Positions 45,701-56,867 are shown, numbered from the stretch's first letter. The stretch is 64,000 nt of DNA from Ipomoea triloba (GCF_003576645.1 NC_044920.1:25120326-25184325); one strand, 5' to 3'. The notes: a model not told the origin generated them from the sequence alone. Translations and numbers: made by a program.

Positions 45701-48097
45701 AATAAATTAGTTCTCACCTGTTTGCATGATAATCAAGAATTCATTGTGAAATTCAGTGTAAGAATTTCATAGTTAAACTTGCAGTTTTCCCACTTCCACA
45801 TGGGATCAGACCCGGTGTTTTAAGAGCAGCATATCTTTCTTCCCAATAAAAATAAACGCAAAATTTTCCAAATATGTTCTCTACCAAGAAAGGGAATGGA
45901 GTAAAGAGGAGCAAGGAAAGAGGAGACTATTGTAAACAGTACCTTGGACCGTATTCCGTCAGCACCAACTAGAAGATCACCTTCGTGTTTCTGCCCATTC
46001 TCAAGAATAACGGTAACCTAAATTCATAGAGCAGTGAATTGCAGAAGAATGGCAACAAATTAAATTAAACTCCAAAACTGAACATAACAAAAATTCATAT
46101 CACTGTGGATTCCTACTAGTAATTTGAATAAAAATTTAAATCCCGACGGGCCGGGGTGTGGGGGCCTCATGGAGAGGGATTTCGCCTTTTGTGGGCAAGT
46201 AATTAAGAGGAAGAACCGGAAGCAAAGGTTTAAAGTTCAAATCCCATGATACCTTATTTCCTTCATCCTTGAAGTCGACCACATTACTTTCATTCATGAT
46301 AATATCCTCCCCAACGGCACAGGCAAGGATCTGTTGCAAAGTCATGCGGCTAATAACTCTTGTTACTGGAAGTCCCCGTTGTGCTGCAGGAGTGAATGTA
46401 TCAAACTTGCAATACCTGATAAACAACTATTATCATTTTATGTTGCAGAAAACATAGAAAATCTCGTTCCACTAACAAAGCCCTAGAGGTAGTAATTAAG
46501 CTGATAAAGCTTAAGCTGTTAACATAGTCTACCCCTTTAGCTTTCTAATCAAAATTCCATGAAAGCTTCCTAACCATTGAAACATTCATGCAATTGACAA
46601 TCAAATAATTAATATTGCATTGCCGATAAACATGTGTTCCTAGACACAAGTGTAAAATTTACTGCTAAAATAAATTCTTTCCCAACCTTGTGCCGATGCT
46701 TTTGTTTCCCACCTCAATAGATATATGGAAATAGTTCCCAATCAACGATATTCTCTTAGACATACCATATCATTATACGGCAATCAAACGACAACCGTCT
46801 TATAACCTAACAAGATGCATACCAAAGTCTTAATTGGAATCATAGACTCATATTCTTTTCCCAGCAAGTCTTCAATTAATTTAATGGAAGACATGAGTTT
46901 CCTAGGCATTGGTTCTGCCTAGAGAGGAATTACTTATGACTTAAACTTTCTTCTTTATTTGCTAAGTTCAATGGCTAATTCCCCTAGATGGTTAAAGCAG
47001 AAACTTCCAATAGAGGCAGCAGCACCCCTAACTCCTAAGATTTTAAAAAAGTTTTGATTTTGCTTCCACAGTTTGGAACTTGAAGATTAAAAAGATTTAC
47101 AGCCAAGCAGTGAATCCACTAAACCATAATGAAAAATTCAAAATCCATAACTCATCCTGGTAAAGCCATATCCACCATGTTTACTCTTTTTTTTTTTCAA
47201 TTACGAGGAAAACCTACAGCCACTACCCAAGGTGTGCACCAGATAAATCCAGGCAAAGGACTAAGGAGGCATACTAGTCTAGGTTGCTCATTACTGAGGG
47301 ACTGACGGCTCAAACCAAGAAGGGTCAACAGGCCCCTATTCTGTTGGGAGTCAAACTTATAACTGACGGGCCTGGGAGTCAAACTTATAACTGACGGGCT
47401 CAAACCAAGAAGGGATCAATAGGCCCCTATTCTGTTGGGAGTCAAACTTATAACCTTGTGACTATCTCGACAAACTAACCAATTTAGCTGAGGTTGCCAT
47501 GTTTACTTGATCCTCCATGAAATTGATGGACAAACTGAAATTAGAAATATGAGAGAAATGAAGTAAAGAAGCTCACCAATTCCCAGAAACCCCATCAACC
47601 AAACCATTAATTCTGTCACCAGTGATGCAGCCAGCACTCATAACCTCCTCAGCAACATCCATATCAATGGCCTCCAAAGCAGCCAAAGCATTGCTCTGTA
47701 TCTGAATTGGACCTCTGTACTGACCCTCCCCTCTGATTGCACTCAAATCCTTCTCAAAAACCACCACCTCAAACCCCTTCTTCTTCGCCGCCAACGCAAA
47801 AACCAGACCTCCAATCCCACCGCCAGCCACCAATATCTTCAGCTTCCTCTTTGATGCTTTAGAATCCCCATCACCCACACCACAAGTAGCCACCTTTGCA
47901 GTCTCAGCAGCCAGTGTAGCCTTCACTTTTGCCACCCTCTTTGCATGCCCATTTTCTTGGGTTCTTAAACAGCACCCACCGTGCAAAGAAGGACAAAACT
48001 CTGCTGCAAATTCTCTGTGCACCAAAAATGGAAACTGGGTTCTTGAAAACAGTACACTTGAGGTATGAATTGAAGTGTACAACACAGATGAACCCAT
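42777..48097 (-). CDS. ZEP: Zeaxanthin epoxidase, chloroplastic
   Basis: Sixteen exons join in phase: 48097-47577, 46415-46253, 46017-45943, 45717-45617, 45523-45408, 45264-45053, 44895-44804, 44570-44456, 44366-44263, 44125-44080, 43938-43874, 43787-43701, 43359-43305, 43203-43115, 43035-42948 and 42854-42777, giving 668 residues, the usual length. ZEP converts zeaxanthin via antheraxanthin to violaxanthin in plastids, feeding the xanthophyll cycle and ABA synthesis. Visible features: a transit peptide (about 1-58), the FAD-binding AGGGIGGLVFALAAKK (from 91), GEGQYRGPIQIQSNALAALE, the second FAD motif GRVTLLGDSIHAMQPNLGQG, and a C-terminal FHA domain (ELHARISYKDGAFFVTDLRS, KHGTWITDNEGRRYRLSPNF). 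Start chosen at MGSSVLYTSI by family alignment; an in-frame ATG lies 21 codons upstream (48160). All exon borders are GT-AG. Intron 1 carries a SINE. Confidence 0.96.
47186..47496 (-). mobile_element. tRNA-derived SINE in ZEP intron 1
   Basis: Flanked by the 11-bp repeat ccatgtttact (47175-47185 and 47497-47507). On the minus strand it starts ggcaacctcagctaaattgg (box A-like), continues with gttataagtttgactcc (box B-like), and ends in cctcgtaattg plus an A run. The part at 47335-47455 holds three copies of gggagtcaaacttataac and two of ctcaaaccaagaaggg, an internal duplication. It lies in the transcribed intron, in the gene's own sense orientation. Confidence 0.8.
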
Positions 48098-48457
48098 TTT
48101 CCCTGGAGAAAGAAACCCAAAGTTTGGATCTTTCCCGTGTATAAATGCTCTGAGAGTCACTATAAATTCAAGAATCCAATCAGAGACAGGTGACTAGGAA
48201 TTTGAATTTGGAAATCCTAGTACTGTGTCTTGAATTTGGGTTTATTAATGTAATGTTGTAATGAGGGAAGAAACTGGGAAAGGAAGGGAAGTGGGGCAGA
48301 GTTATGAGAGAGAATGTGGGTGAAGCAATCCATCGGGCATCGGTGGTGGATGCTGCGCCAATGGTGGAGATTCCATGGCCAGGTGGCAAGCGCATGTTGA
48401 TCCCCTGGTTTAACTCAGCTCACAAATATCAAAAAAGAAAAAAGGAAAAAAAAATTC
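48098..48457 (-). promoter_or_regulatory. ZEP leader and promoter region
   Basis: Upstream of the ZEP ATG on the minus strand. No clear TATA box is seen. Part (48300-48420) is GC-richer and could be leader. Extent of the promoter is a guess. Confidence 0.35.
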
Positions 48458-48498
48458 TGAATGATATATTTTTTTTTTTTGAAAACAGTGAATGATAT
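48458..48498 (-). mobile_element. Tail-only retro-insertion upstream of ZEP
   Basis: tgaatgatat at 48458-48467 and 48489-48498 brackets about 21 nt: a T run plus GAAAACAG. Confidence 0.6.
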
Positions 48499-48710
48499 TT
48501 GTTGATTCATGGAGTTTACTTGTGGTCGTTGTTGGTGGCATATGATAATGCATTATTTGTTTTGTAATATACAAAAATCAATAATTTAAAATGGCTCTAG
48601 AAAAAAAAATAATTTAAAATGGAAAAGGAAACAGTAAAGGCCATAATAAGAAAAGAGAAAGAGCACATGAAGGAAAGAGACAGTAGTGAAGGTAAAACGG
48701 ATTAAACTAG

Positions 48711-48761
<51 letters not shown>

Positions 48762-48805
48762 ACAACTAAATATTATTAGAAATCAAAATTCAATTTACAC
48801 AATAA

Positions 48806-48880
48806 AGTACCTTGTAGTCTGATGACATCATTGTTACCATTCCAAACGGAAAGTGTCAGTTAGATTGTAGTACTCAAAAA
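48806..48880 (+). mobile_element. Degenerate SINE, relative of the 14551 element
   Basis: Shares accttgtagtct near the start and gtagtact followed by an A run at the end with the SINE at 14551-14671, but the middle with box B is deleted. No target duplication seen. Confidence 0.4.
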
Positions 48881-49389
48881 AAGAAAAAATATACACAGAT
48901 AAGTCGGTTAATTTTTAAATAATAGATTATGAGGAATAATATATGACTACGTCTTAATAGTTTGACATGTGACACAACTGACGAGTGGTCACATAACTGA
49001 CATAAGTCTTTTTAATGCAGAAAATCAGCATAATTATTTATCCAATGTAACATATGTTGGGCTGTGACTCTAATTTCTCAATAATGGCCGGTATATTGCT
49101 TTGATTGGGTATTTTTGTTATTTATAAAACTTGGTGGAGCTGGGGGTTCATTCAGGGGTTGCCATTTGCCAAACGAATAAGATAAAATATTCATAGTGCA
49201 ATGCATTAGTGCAATTGCTATCTATCACTAGTAAGTGGTAAACCGCATTAAAACTTAAATAATCCATATATAATTATAGTGCGGGTTTGCGGTTTCTATC
49301 ACGTAAAGACTTGTTTGGAGCGCAAATTTAGATAATAGAAACGAAAAATCAATTTTTTTCGTAAATTAAAAAAATATTTTATTATTTTT

Positions 49390-49433
<44 letters not shown>

Positions 49434-51254
49434 TTATTATTTGAAAGTGTGCAAAATATAAATAAATCTCTTATTTGTATTAACCATCTTAACCCGTTCG
49501 CACTATATCTATCTATATTCCTCTGAAAAGCATTACAAAAATCTCTTACCTAGCGAACATCTTATGTCAAATGGACAGTGTGCTGTGGCTTCAAAATTTG
49601 GGGATCAAATTTATTGTTTCCACTCAATTATCAGGCAGCATGACATGGCACAAATTCAGCCAGTAATATTAAACCATTCAACAATATTACTTAGAAAAAT
49701 TCTCTTTTTCATATTTTTGTATTTTTGTGTAACTGAGACATTCCCAGTGAAACTGAGCACGCACATCATTGTCTTCCATTTCTTATTCAGATTAGTGCTG
49801 CCTAAAATCTGTTAAGAGAAAATATGGTCTTTTTTATTGGTGGAGAAAAAGAATAGTAGCAACCCAAATTAGTGGCAAATAAGCAAATTAAGGTGGTGGA
49901 AATATCTTGGATTCTCCTAAATTACCCTGTGGACCTTAAGTAGACACGCAGCATCAATAATGTAATTTCTTGCCCACAACAATAATGTAATTTTTTGCTT
50001 TTGTAGATTTTGGTTTCTTTTTTTTTTTAATGCATGGTGACGGTTTTGATGGATTTGATTAACCATAAATTTGAAATGTTGAGAAATTTTGACAAAAAGG
50101 ATGGTATTATATTTGCAAGGCGCAAACCATTTAAATATTGCATTTGAACTACAAGCAAACTAGACAAGAACAATTGACTACAAACATGTTCAATGATCGA
50201 AATGTTAACGCCAACTAGTTGAATGCCTTATACCTTTCTATAACCAAGGGAAAAGTTAGATGGAAAAGATTAATCGTGTATGACTATTACAAGTAAAGGT
50301 GATGAGTCATTAACAAGACCACCCATTATATTTTATATTGTTTGTGAAATTGTGAGGCAGCAAGTCAAGGCTCGCTAATTAATGGACCATGATGCTTACC
50401 GGGTTCCAACCACACACGTGTCCTTGTTAGTTGTTAATCACTAGAGTATCCCGTTAAGTCACTAATTGCATGCCACGTTACAAAACAAAACCCATCAATT
50501 GCCAAAGGTCCCCTCTCCATCTTTCTCGCGAATTGTGATCGGTCAACGTCAACTATGTTTCACCAAGCTTGGCTACTGACTAGTCGATTGGACTAGGGGC
50601 ACCCTAGGCCTCTCGCCCCAAATCACGATCGACAACTACTTGTCGATCTCTTAGTTAGCTATGCGGGGGGCAAAACAATCCCCCATCTCCTCGCTTTCCC
50701 CAAAGTTTGCATACTTTTGTCAATTTGTGTTTGCTAAACGTGTCTTACGCTAGTCCAGTCACTTTTCACACCTTTTTACTTTGGTACCCTATACTTTATA
50801 TCTTGCTGCACTTTGTCCCTTATATTTTTTCACTCAGTCTCTTTATACTTTATCACTTTAATCTCCACTCTTACTCTTGTAACTTTTTGTCTTCTGCCAC
50901 TTAGAACCTCATCCCTCCATAATTTACTCCTCGGTCCCATTAACTCTACTTTGTAGTCTAATTCGCATCATTAACTTTATCCTCTTACTATTTAGGTACC
51001 AAAAATATTGCCTATGTATTTTGATTATCCATGTACCTAATTAACTTGTAAATTTATTAACTCTAGGCTCATACAACATTCTTCCATCACATGAAATATA
51101 TTTAATTAGGAAAAAAATTAGAGATGGCTTATAATATTTTTTTTATTTACAAAATTTATAACATAAATATTAAATTAATCATTTATTTGTAATTTCTCAA
51201 ACCTAATACAGTATTATATGATAAATATTTTTTGTTTGCCAACAAAAGCATCCA
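48881..51254. other. Intergenic DNA
   Basis: No gene supported. A (TA)n run lies at 49399-49430 (another just left, at 48716-48758). The 50520-50700 stretch is GC-richer with repeated cgatc/gtcgat words but not recognisable. Confidence 0.45.
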
Positions 51255-51327
51255 GCGCCCATGGCCTAATGGATAAGGCGTTTGACTTCTAATCAAGCGA
51301 TTGTGGGTTCGAGTCCCACTGGGCGTG
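51255..51327 (+). tRNA. tRNA-Arg (anticodon TCT), copy 1
   Basis: 73-nt cloverleaf. Acceptor GCGCCCA pairs with TGGGCGT (first pair G-T), discriminator G. Anticodon loop CTTCTAA gives TCT for AGA codons. T arm GTGGGTTCGAGTCCCAC is canonical (box B GGTTCGAGTCC). Compared with copy 2, the anticodon stem starts with T instead of C, changing a C-G pair to T-G. Followed by TTTT at 51328-51331, the pol III stop. No intron. Confidence 0.97.
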
Positions 51328-51394
51328 TTTTATTTTTTGCTGCCACATAAGTAAATTGTATTATCATATTGAGTTTTGCAAACACAATTCATTA

Positions 51395-51467
51395 GCGCCC
51401 ATGGCCTAATGGATAAGGCGCTTGACTTCTAATCAAGCGATTGTGGGTTCGAGTCCCACTGGGCGTG
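51395..51467 (+). tRNA. tRNA-Arg (anticodon TCT), copy 2
   Basis: Identical to copy 1 except for one base, here giving a perfect anticodon stem CTTGA/TCAAG. It starts 140 bp downstream of copy 1 and is followed by a TTTT at 51473-51476. The spacer is not similar to the upstream flank of copy 1 beyond the gene, suggesting an older duplication. Confidence 0.97.
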
Positions 51468-52947
51468 ATTCTTTTGCCAAGACCGAAGCAACCTCACAAT
51501 TTGTTTGCGTGTGGGCCTTTGTCCCTCTTGAAAATAACAGCTCTAAAATTTGGACCAGGCCAGCCCAACAATGTCCTAGCCGAAGCCCAGGCCTACATCA
51601 AGCAAGCAAGACGACAAATTATGCCGTGGGCCAGATTGAGATTTTGCCTAAACTATTAAAATTAAGGACTAATTATGTTCATTTTAGAAGTCAATAAAGG
51701 ATATGTGGAATGGACTCAACCAACTCATAATATTTAGTTATGAGATTCATGTTTTGAGCTTAATATGATGATTCGATTGAGTACATATATATATGATACA
51801 TTTGTAACGGAAAGCAATTATTTTTTTTTCAATTTAACCTGTTAGCCCGTCCAACCACGAATTGAATTGAAAATTTCTTTACTTGTGTAAAAAAAAAAAA
51901 AAAAACAAAAAAAATAAAAGGCCAACCCAGCTCATTTATGAACAAATTCGAGACTGGTCAATCTGTATGGATTAGGTTGACGCATATTGACAGCTCTAGA
52001 GAGAGTGGAGTAGACTAGCAGAGTCCAGATTTATTAAGCCCAAGAAGAAGAAGGAAAAAAAAAAGAAAAGAAAAAGGAGTGACATGACTATGGGGGTACA
52101 ATAATGGTTCGCAACTCCAATATAAATGAGAGCACCAAACCAAACAATGTGTCATAACATGCCTAGCTGGAAACCGACCACCTTTTACCACTTATTATGC
52201 AGCATGCATCTCACTCTTTGTCCCCACTTGTACTTATGCTATGAGTAGTGAGTACAACAAGTTCCATTATGCATGTTAATTTAAACAATTAATTACTGTT
52301 AGGGTTATTATTAATGTTTTTTGGCATGAATGAATAGTTTTTGGTATACTTAGTTGTTCAAGTTCAACCATTTAATAATCCTGAGCTGAAATATAAACTA
52401 TTGATTGAGGTTACTAAGAGACAAATTCAAAGGTGCAGTGGTATATTGTAGCTTCTCATTATCTATTGCTTTAAGGTCATAATTAGTTATTACGGAGTAT
52501 TAGTTTTTTTAGTTATATAAACCATGGTGTAACATTAATCAGTTTATCACGAGAGACCCTTCAGGTCTTGACGACCTCACACTCAATCTTTTGTAACTCT
52601 TTTCTGATATCCCTTCGTGGTCTATAATAGACCACCATGCCTGGCGGTGTGAGAGTTCATTTGTCCACTACGGTCCATCCGTGTTTACCTCCTTGTTGTC
52701 TAAAGTAAAATTACAAATTGAATTTCACTTAGAATAATATATATTTGTGTAGTGATTGCGGACTCATGTGTCCAACTGAAATGTCTATAGGAACTAAACC
52801 AAACAAATCTTATCCACCAAGGGCAGCTCCGATTCATTAAAGAACTTTTAAGTATATATGTACCCACTTTTATTATTACTTCCTTCCTACATTCTCTCTC
52901 CCCTTTAATTTCATAGTCTGATAGACACTCTCAGATCACATGCTGCC
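51468..52947. other. Intergenic DNA between the tRNAs and the RALF gene
   Basis: No gene supported. A-rich stretches at 51890-51920 and 52055-52078. The final 100 bp are the RALF promoter and leader (TATATA at 52854-52859). Confidence 0.5.
52854..52859 (+). promoter_or_regulatory. TATA box of the RALF gene
   Basis: TATATA about 95 bp upstream of the ATG; predicted leader of about 60 nt, pyrimidine-rich. Confidence 0.5.
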
Positions 52948-53337
52948 ATGGACGCTCCAAAACCCTTCTTCTTCTTCCTTGTCGTCTTCTTGCTTCTCGT
53001 CACAAACAGCGCAAGCGTAGGAGCGCAAGTTGAAGAATCCGGCGTGAAAGTCATCGGCGATAGAGCGGAGATGCCAATGGGGATGTCATTGTACGGCGGC
53101 GATGCTGAAGAGGAGGAGGAGCTGGAAGGAGAAGAATCTCCGGCGGCGGGTAGCCGGAGATCTCTGTTCTGGCGCACAATGAGGTACTACATCTCCTACG
53201 GCGCACTCTCGGCGAACCGGATCCCCTGCCCTCCCCGTTCCGGCAGGTCTTATTACACCCACAACTGCCACGTGGCTACCGGCCCCGTCCGCCCTTACTT
53301 CAGAGGTTGCTCCGCCATCACGCGCTGCCGGAGGTGA
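52948..53337 (+). CDS. RALF34: Rapid alkalinization factor precursor, RALF34 type
   Basis: Intronless, 129 codons. A hydrophobic signal peptide covers about residues 1-26. An acidic propeptide (EEEEELEGEE, 54-63) leads to the subtilase S1P cleavage site RRSL (70-73). The mature peptide contains YISY (81-84), the receptor-binding motif of RALFs, the phrase GALSANRIPCPPRSGRSYYT and four cysteines (94, 107, 121, 127) that form two disulfides in the family, ending ITRCRR. The segment up to SYYTHNC matches RALF34 of Arabidopsis, a secreted signal perceived by FERONIA/THESEUS1-type kinases that raises apoplastic pH and acts in lateral root initiation. Family function is known; the ligand-receptor pair here is inferred. 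Confidence 0.93.
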   Translation: MDAPKPFFFFLVVFLLLVTNSASVGAQVEESGVKVIGDRAEMPMGMSLYGGDAEEEEELEGEESPAAGSRRSLFWRTMRYYISYGALSANRIPCPPRSGRSYYTHNCHVATGPVRPYFRGCSAITRCRR

Positions 53338-53692
53338 ACACCTACACGTACGACAGTGTATAACTACAGACCTACAGTACGTTATATGGGTTGTATCTAT
53401 CTGTAATCTGCGTGCTTTTTAATTTCTTTTAAAATTTTGCAGACTTATTGCCTGCTAGGATGGTCCACTGTTAAAACATTATTCTTAATTAATATTCGAT
53501 TTATTACTCCTTTTGAATTTGTGTTTATCAAATTAATTATGGATAAACTTGCCTGGGTTATAGCAAATATTTAGTTGCTTGGTAATAATGTTAAACTTAT
53601 TTTTTAAGAAGATAGAAGAAAAAAAAATAAACACTTAGTAGGCCATGGTAAATGGTAGATATATATATATACAATTATTGACAAATGTGTTA
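53338..53692. other. RALF downstream region
   Basis: 3' UTR and flank; no polyadenylation signal singled out, no other feature seen. Confidence 0.4.
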
Positions 53693-53702
53693 TCTTAGAC
53701 AC

Positions 53703-53960
53703 GCAAATTATACTGTGGATCATGGTCATGACTGATACTGCAGTTATGTTGAACCGATATTGTAGTTGTGTTGAAAGGGAATTACAATTGCACGGAACAG
53801 AGGTTGTTCATCCGTTCAACACAACTGCAGTTACAGACGGAAGAAACGGCCTCTGTTTCGTGTAACTGTAGTTCCGTTTCAACACAACTGCAATATCCGT
53901 TCAACACAACTGCAGTATTAATTATGACCTATGGTCCACAGTATAAGTGTATAACGACTG
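53703..53960. mobile_element. Mutator-like MITE with 10-bp target duplication
   Basis: tcttagacac occurs at 53693-53702 and 53961-53970. The ends are inverted repeats (atactgtggatcatggtcat on the left, ctatggtccacagtataa on the right). The inside has inverted and direct copies of caacacaactgcagt. A 9-11 bp target duplication is characteristic of Mutator-like elements. Related ends are found at 22285, 22744 and 30058. Confidence 0.7.
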
Positions 53961-54568
53961 TCTTAGACACCCTCCGTCCGTCTCGGATTTGATCAATGAT
54001 TTAGGTGTTAGCCTACTAAAACTCAAACTTCATAGCAAAGCATGAGTGCCCAAATGGTTACCCTTTGAGGCTTGCATACTCAATTATAATTACATGATAT
54101 TTTTGCTCGAGTTACATCTTTAGATCCATAATGCTATTAGCTCAACTATACGTGCTTGTATATTACGGAGTATTATATCTTTTTGATAGTCAAATTTCTT
54201 AGTTGACTTGTGAATATCACCTTCACGTACTGTAAAAGGGGCGAAACTCTACTCTTAAATCACACAAGAGATTAAGAGTGTCATCATCTTCATCATTGCT
54301 TATTTGCTTACTTGCTCCATTCTATCAAGCCGATCAAATGTGAGCGACTTATCTTCTTAAAATCATTTGGCAACTAATGTCACAAGGTAATAAATTTTAC
54401 CCATAACACATTTTTGAACGACAATTGCAAACTTTTTCTAATCACCTTTAACTTGGAAGTTGCTTGCAATAACAGGTTAAATAAGATTTTTTTTTCTAAG
54501 TTCTGATATCTAATTATAATTTTTTTTTTTAAGTTTGAGAGTTTAAGTGCACTTTTATAAATAGTTTA

Positions 54569-55153
54569 AGGCCGTGTTTGGTAAATGGCTGTTGACTGAT
54601 TGGGCTGGCTGTTTGGGTTGGAAGGTATGATTTGTTAATAATATTAGCTGATTGTAGAAAGTTGTTTGATAAATTGGCTGTTAGCTGATAGCTATTTTGT
54701 ATAATTTCTTTTCTAAAAAAGCTAATTGAAAAGGCTGCTTTGAGTAGCCTTTTGAAATTTAGGCCCTGTTTGGTAAATAATCAGCCTATCATCCAATTTT
54801 GGCTTATTTGACCACTATTAGTTGTTTGGTTAATAAGCTTTTTGTAACTCCAAAATGCTAAAATTCAAAAGGCTACTCAAAGCAGCCTTTTCAATTAGCT
54901 TTTTGAGAAAAGAAACTATACCAAACAGCTATCAGGTAACAGCTAATTTATCAAATAACTTTCTACAATCAGCTAATATTATCAACAAATTATACATTCT
55001 AACCCAAACAGCCAACCCAATCAGCCAACAGCCATTTATCAAACAGGGCCTTAGCATTTTGGAATTACAAAAAACTTATTAACCAAACAACTAATAGTGG
55101 CCAAATAAATCAAAATTGGCTGATAGGCTGATTATTTACCAAACAGGACCTAA
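54569..55153. mobile_element. Interleaved inverted-repeat MITEs
   Basis: Four blocks in order: A (54569-54758), B (54761-54858), A' (54860-55050, inverted A) and B' (55051-55153, inverted B). Each block starts or ends with a variant of ggccctgtttggtaaat, a common hAT/Harbinger-type MITE terminus. A pairs with A' (agctaattgaaaaggctgct) and B with B' (aataatcagcctatc). The pairs overlap rather than nest, so the structure is not a simple insertion of one MITE into another. Confidence 0.7.
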
Positions 55154-55453
55154 GCCTTATTTGACTCTTTTTTTTTTTTTTTTTAATAAAGTTAATCTAG
55201 TACGGGCCAATATTGCGCTATTAAGCCTATTACTACTCCGTATTATAAATAAGGAAAGATGACATGCACATATCTTAGCCCGCAAAAACTAGAGTGGAAT
55301 GAAGAAGGGAAATTGGGGCCTATATGAAGATCCATAAAAATAGCCAGGCCCAAAAAGATCTAAGATTCCCAAGTTTATATGCTTTCATTTTATGTTTTTG
55401 GTTCAATTAATAAAATTTGATTAAACCTATTAACAATTCAGTTAGTATTAGTA

Positions 55454-55493
55454 TATTAGTATATCTCTTTCAAAAAAAAAAGTATTAGTATAT
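55454..55493 (+). mobile_element. Tail-only retro-insertion, plus orientation
   Basis: tattagtatat at 55454-55464 and 55483-55493 brackets ctctttc plus an A run (about 18 nt). Confidence 0.5.
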
Positions 55494-56611
55494 AAAATTT
55501 ATATATATATAGAAACAACATTAAAAAATACTATTAAACACAAAAAAAAAATTAAATTTAAAAAATTAACAAAAACAAACAAAGAATATAGAGTTAGTTT
55601 GAACAAATAATACTCCGTAGTACGTAAACATAAGAGTAGTAAGAAATTTGGTGTTTTAAACATAACATCTTATACTTAGATAACACATTTGTGACTCTCT
55701 TTGAAGGAAGGTCATAGGATCGAACCCCGGTGGTAGGTTATTGACTATTTGGGCTGCAACATATAAAGGAAATATAGAATAGATACTAAATTGTCCTAAA
55801 TTTTTTTTTTATTAATTATCTTGATCGACTTTTAGTCTTTGGAATATAGTGATAAATTCTAAGTTTATTTATGTCTTACTTTTGACTAATTTCAATTTGA
55901 CATATTTAAATTTGGATTTTTAGCATAGTTCCAATTAATAAGTTTATTTATGACTTTAATTTGACACGTTTTAGTTTTGATATACAAAAATTTCAACATA
56001 CTCTACGATGGATATGGCCGTTTTAAACATGTTGGATGAATGTAAAACAGTATTGAATTTATGGCCGATACAAAATTATTATTTTATATTTCGTATTGTG
56101 ATAAAAAGTAAGATTTAATTCTAATTTTTTTCACGCTCGCAGAGTTTAATTCTAACTTTCGATCTAAACTGCTATGTTAGTTGATATATACAAATTATAA
56201 GGCCGGTTCAAGATTCCTACATGAAAAACATAAGGGATTCCAAAGAGTTGTTTCATTTTTAAGTTATCGAAATTGCGATTAAAAGTTAATACTTTTCATT
56301 GTTATAATATATTTATATGATCTTTTTTAGGTGTTCATTTGTGCCAATATCTTTTGCATCAGGTATAGGTATGCATGACTTAGTTTCAACTTTCAATAAG
56401 TATTGTAGGAACAGATGTTAACAGTACCTAATATAACACAATTTGCATACATAATTATATCTAATAGTAACGGATTGGGTACGAGTGGTCTGGTGCTCAA
56501 TCTCGACCTAAGTGGTTGGCCCTAGTATAAGTTTTCTACAAACACTTTTATTTACTGAAAGCAATAAACACTTTTCTATAACCATTCTAAATTTTCTTAA
56601 CAAATTTATTA
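55494..56611. other. AT-rich intergenic DNA
   Basis: No gene supported. Near 55715-55730 ggatcgaaccccgg resembles a box B or tRNA T arm, a possible SINE relic without further support. Confidence 0.4.
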
Positions 56612-56867
56612 CTCCCCTTGTCCCATTTTATCTCTCTTACTTACTATTCATTGGTCAAACCGAACTCTTTATTCTTTGTTTATTTTCTTTACTATTTTTT
56701 ACTTATTTTTAAATTTGATTTTTTGTGTTTAATAGTACTTTTAGTGTAGTTTCTAAATATATAAATTTTGTACACTAATATTAAACTTAATATAAAAAAT
56801 TGAATTAAAAATAACTCCAGTCAAGTCTCGTTAACCGAACCAAAGACATAAAATGGGACGAAAGGAG
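56612..56867. mobile_element. Stowaway MITE
   Basis: Ends CTCCCCTTGTCCCATTTTAT and ATAAAATGGGACGAAAGGAG are near-perfect inverted repeats of the Stowaway consensus, flanked by TA on both sides (56610-56611, 56868-56869). 256 bp, no coding capacity; mobilised by mariner-type transposases in plants. Confidence 0.88.

Noticed and set aside
55670..55760. tRNA gene suggested by ggatcgaaccccgg
   Set aside because: No acceptor, D or anticodon arm could be folded around it; at most a SINE relic.
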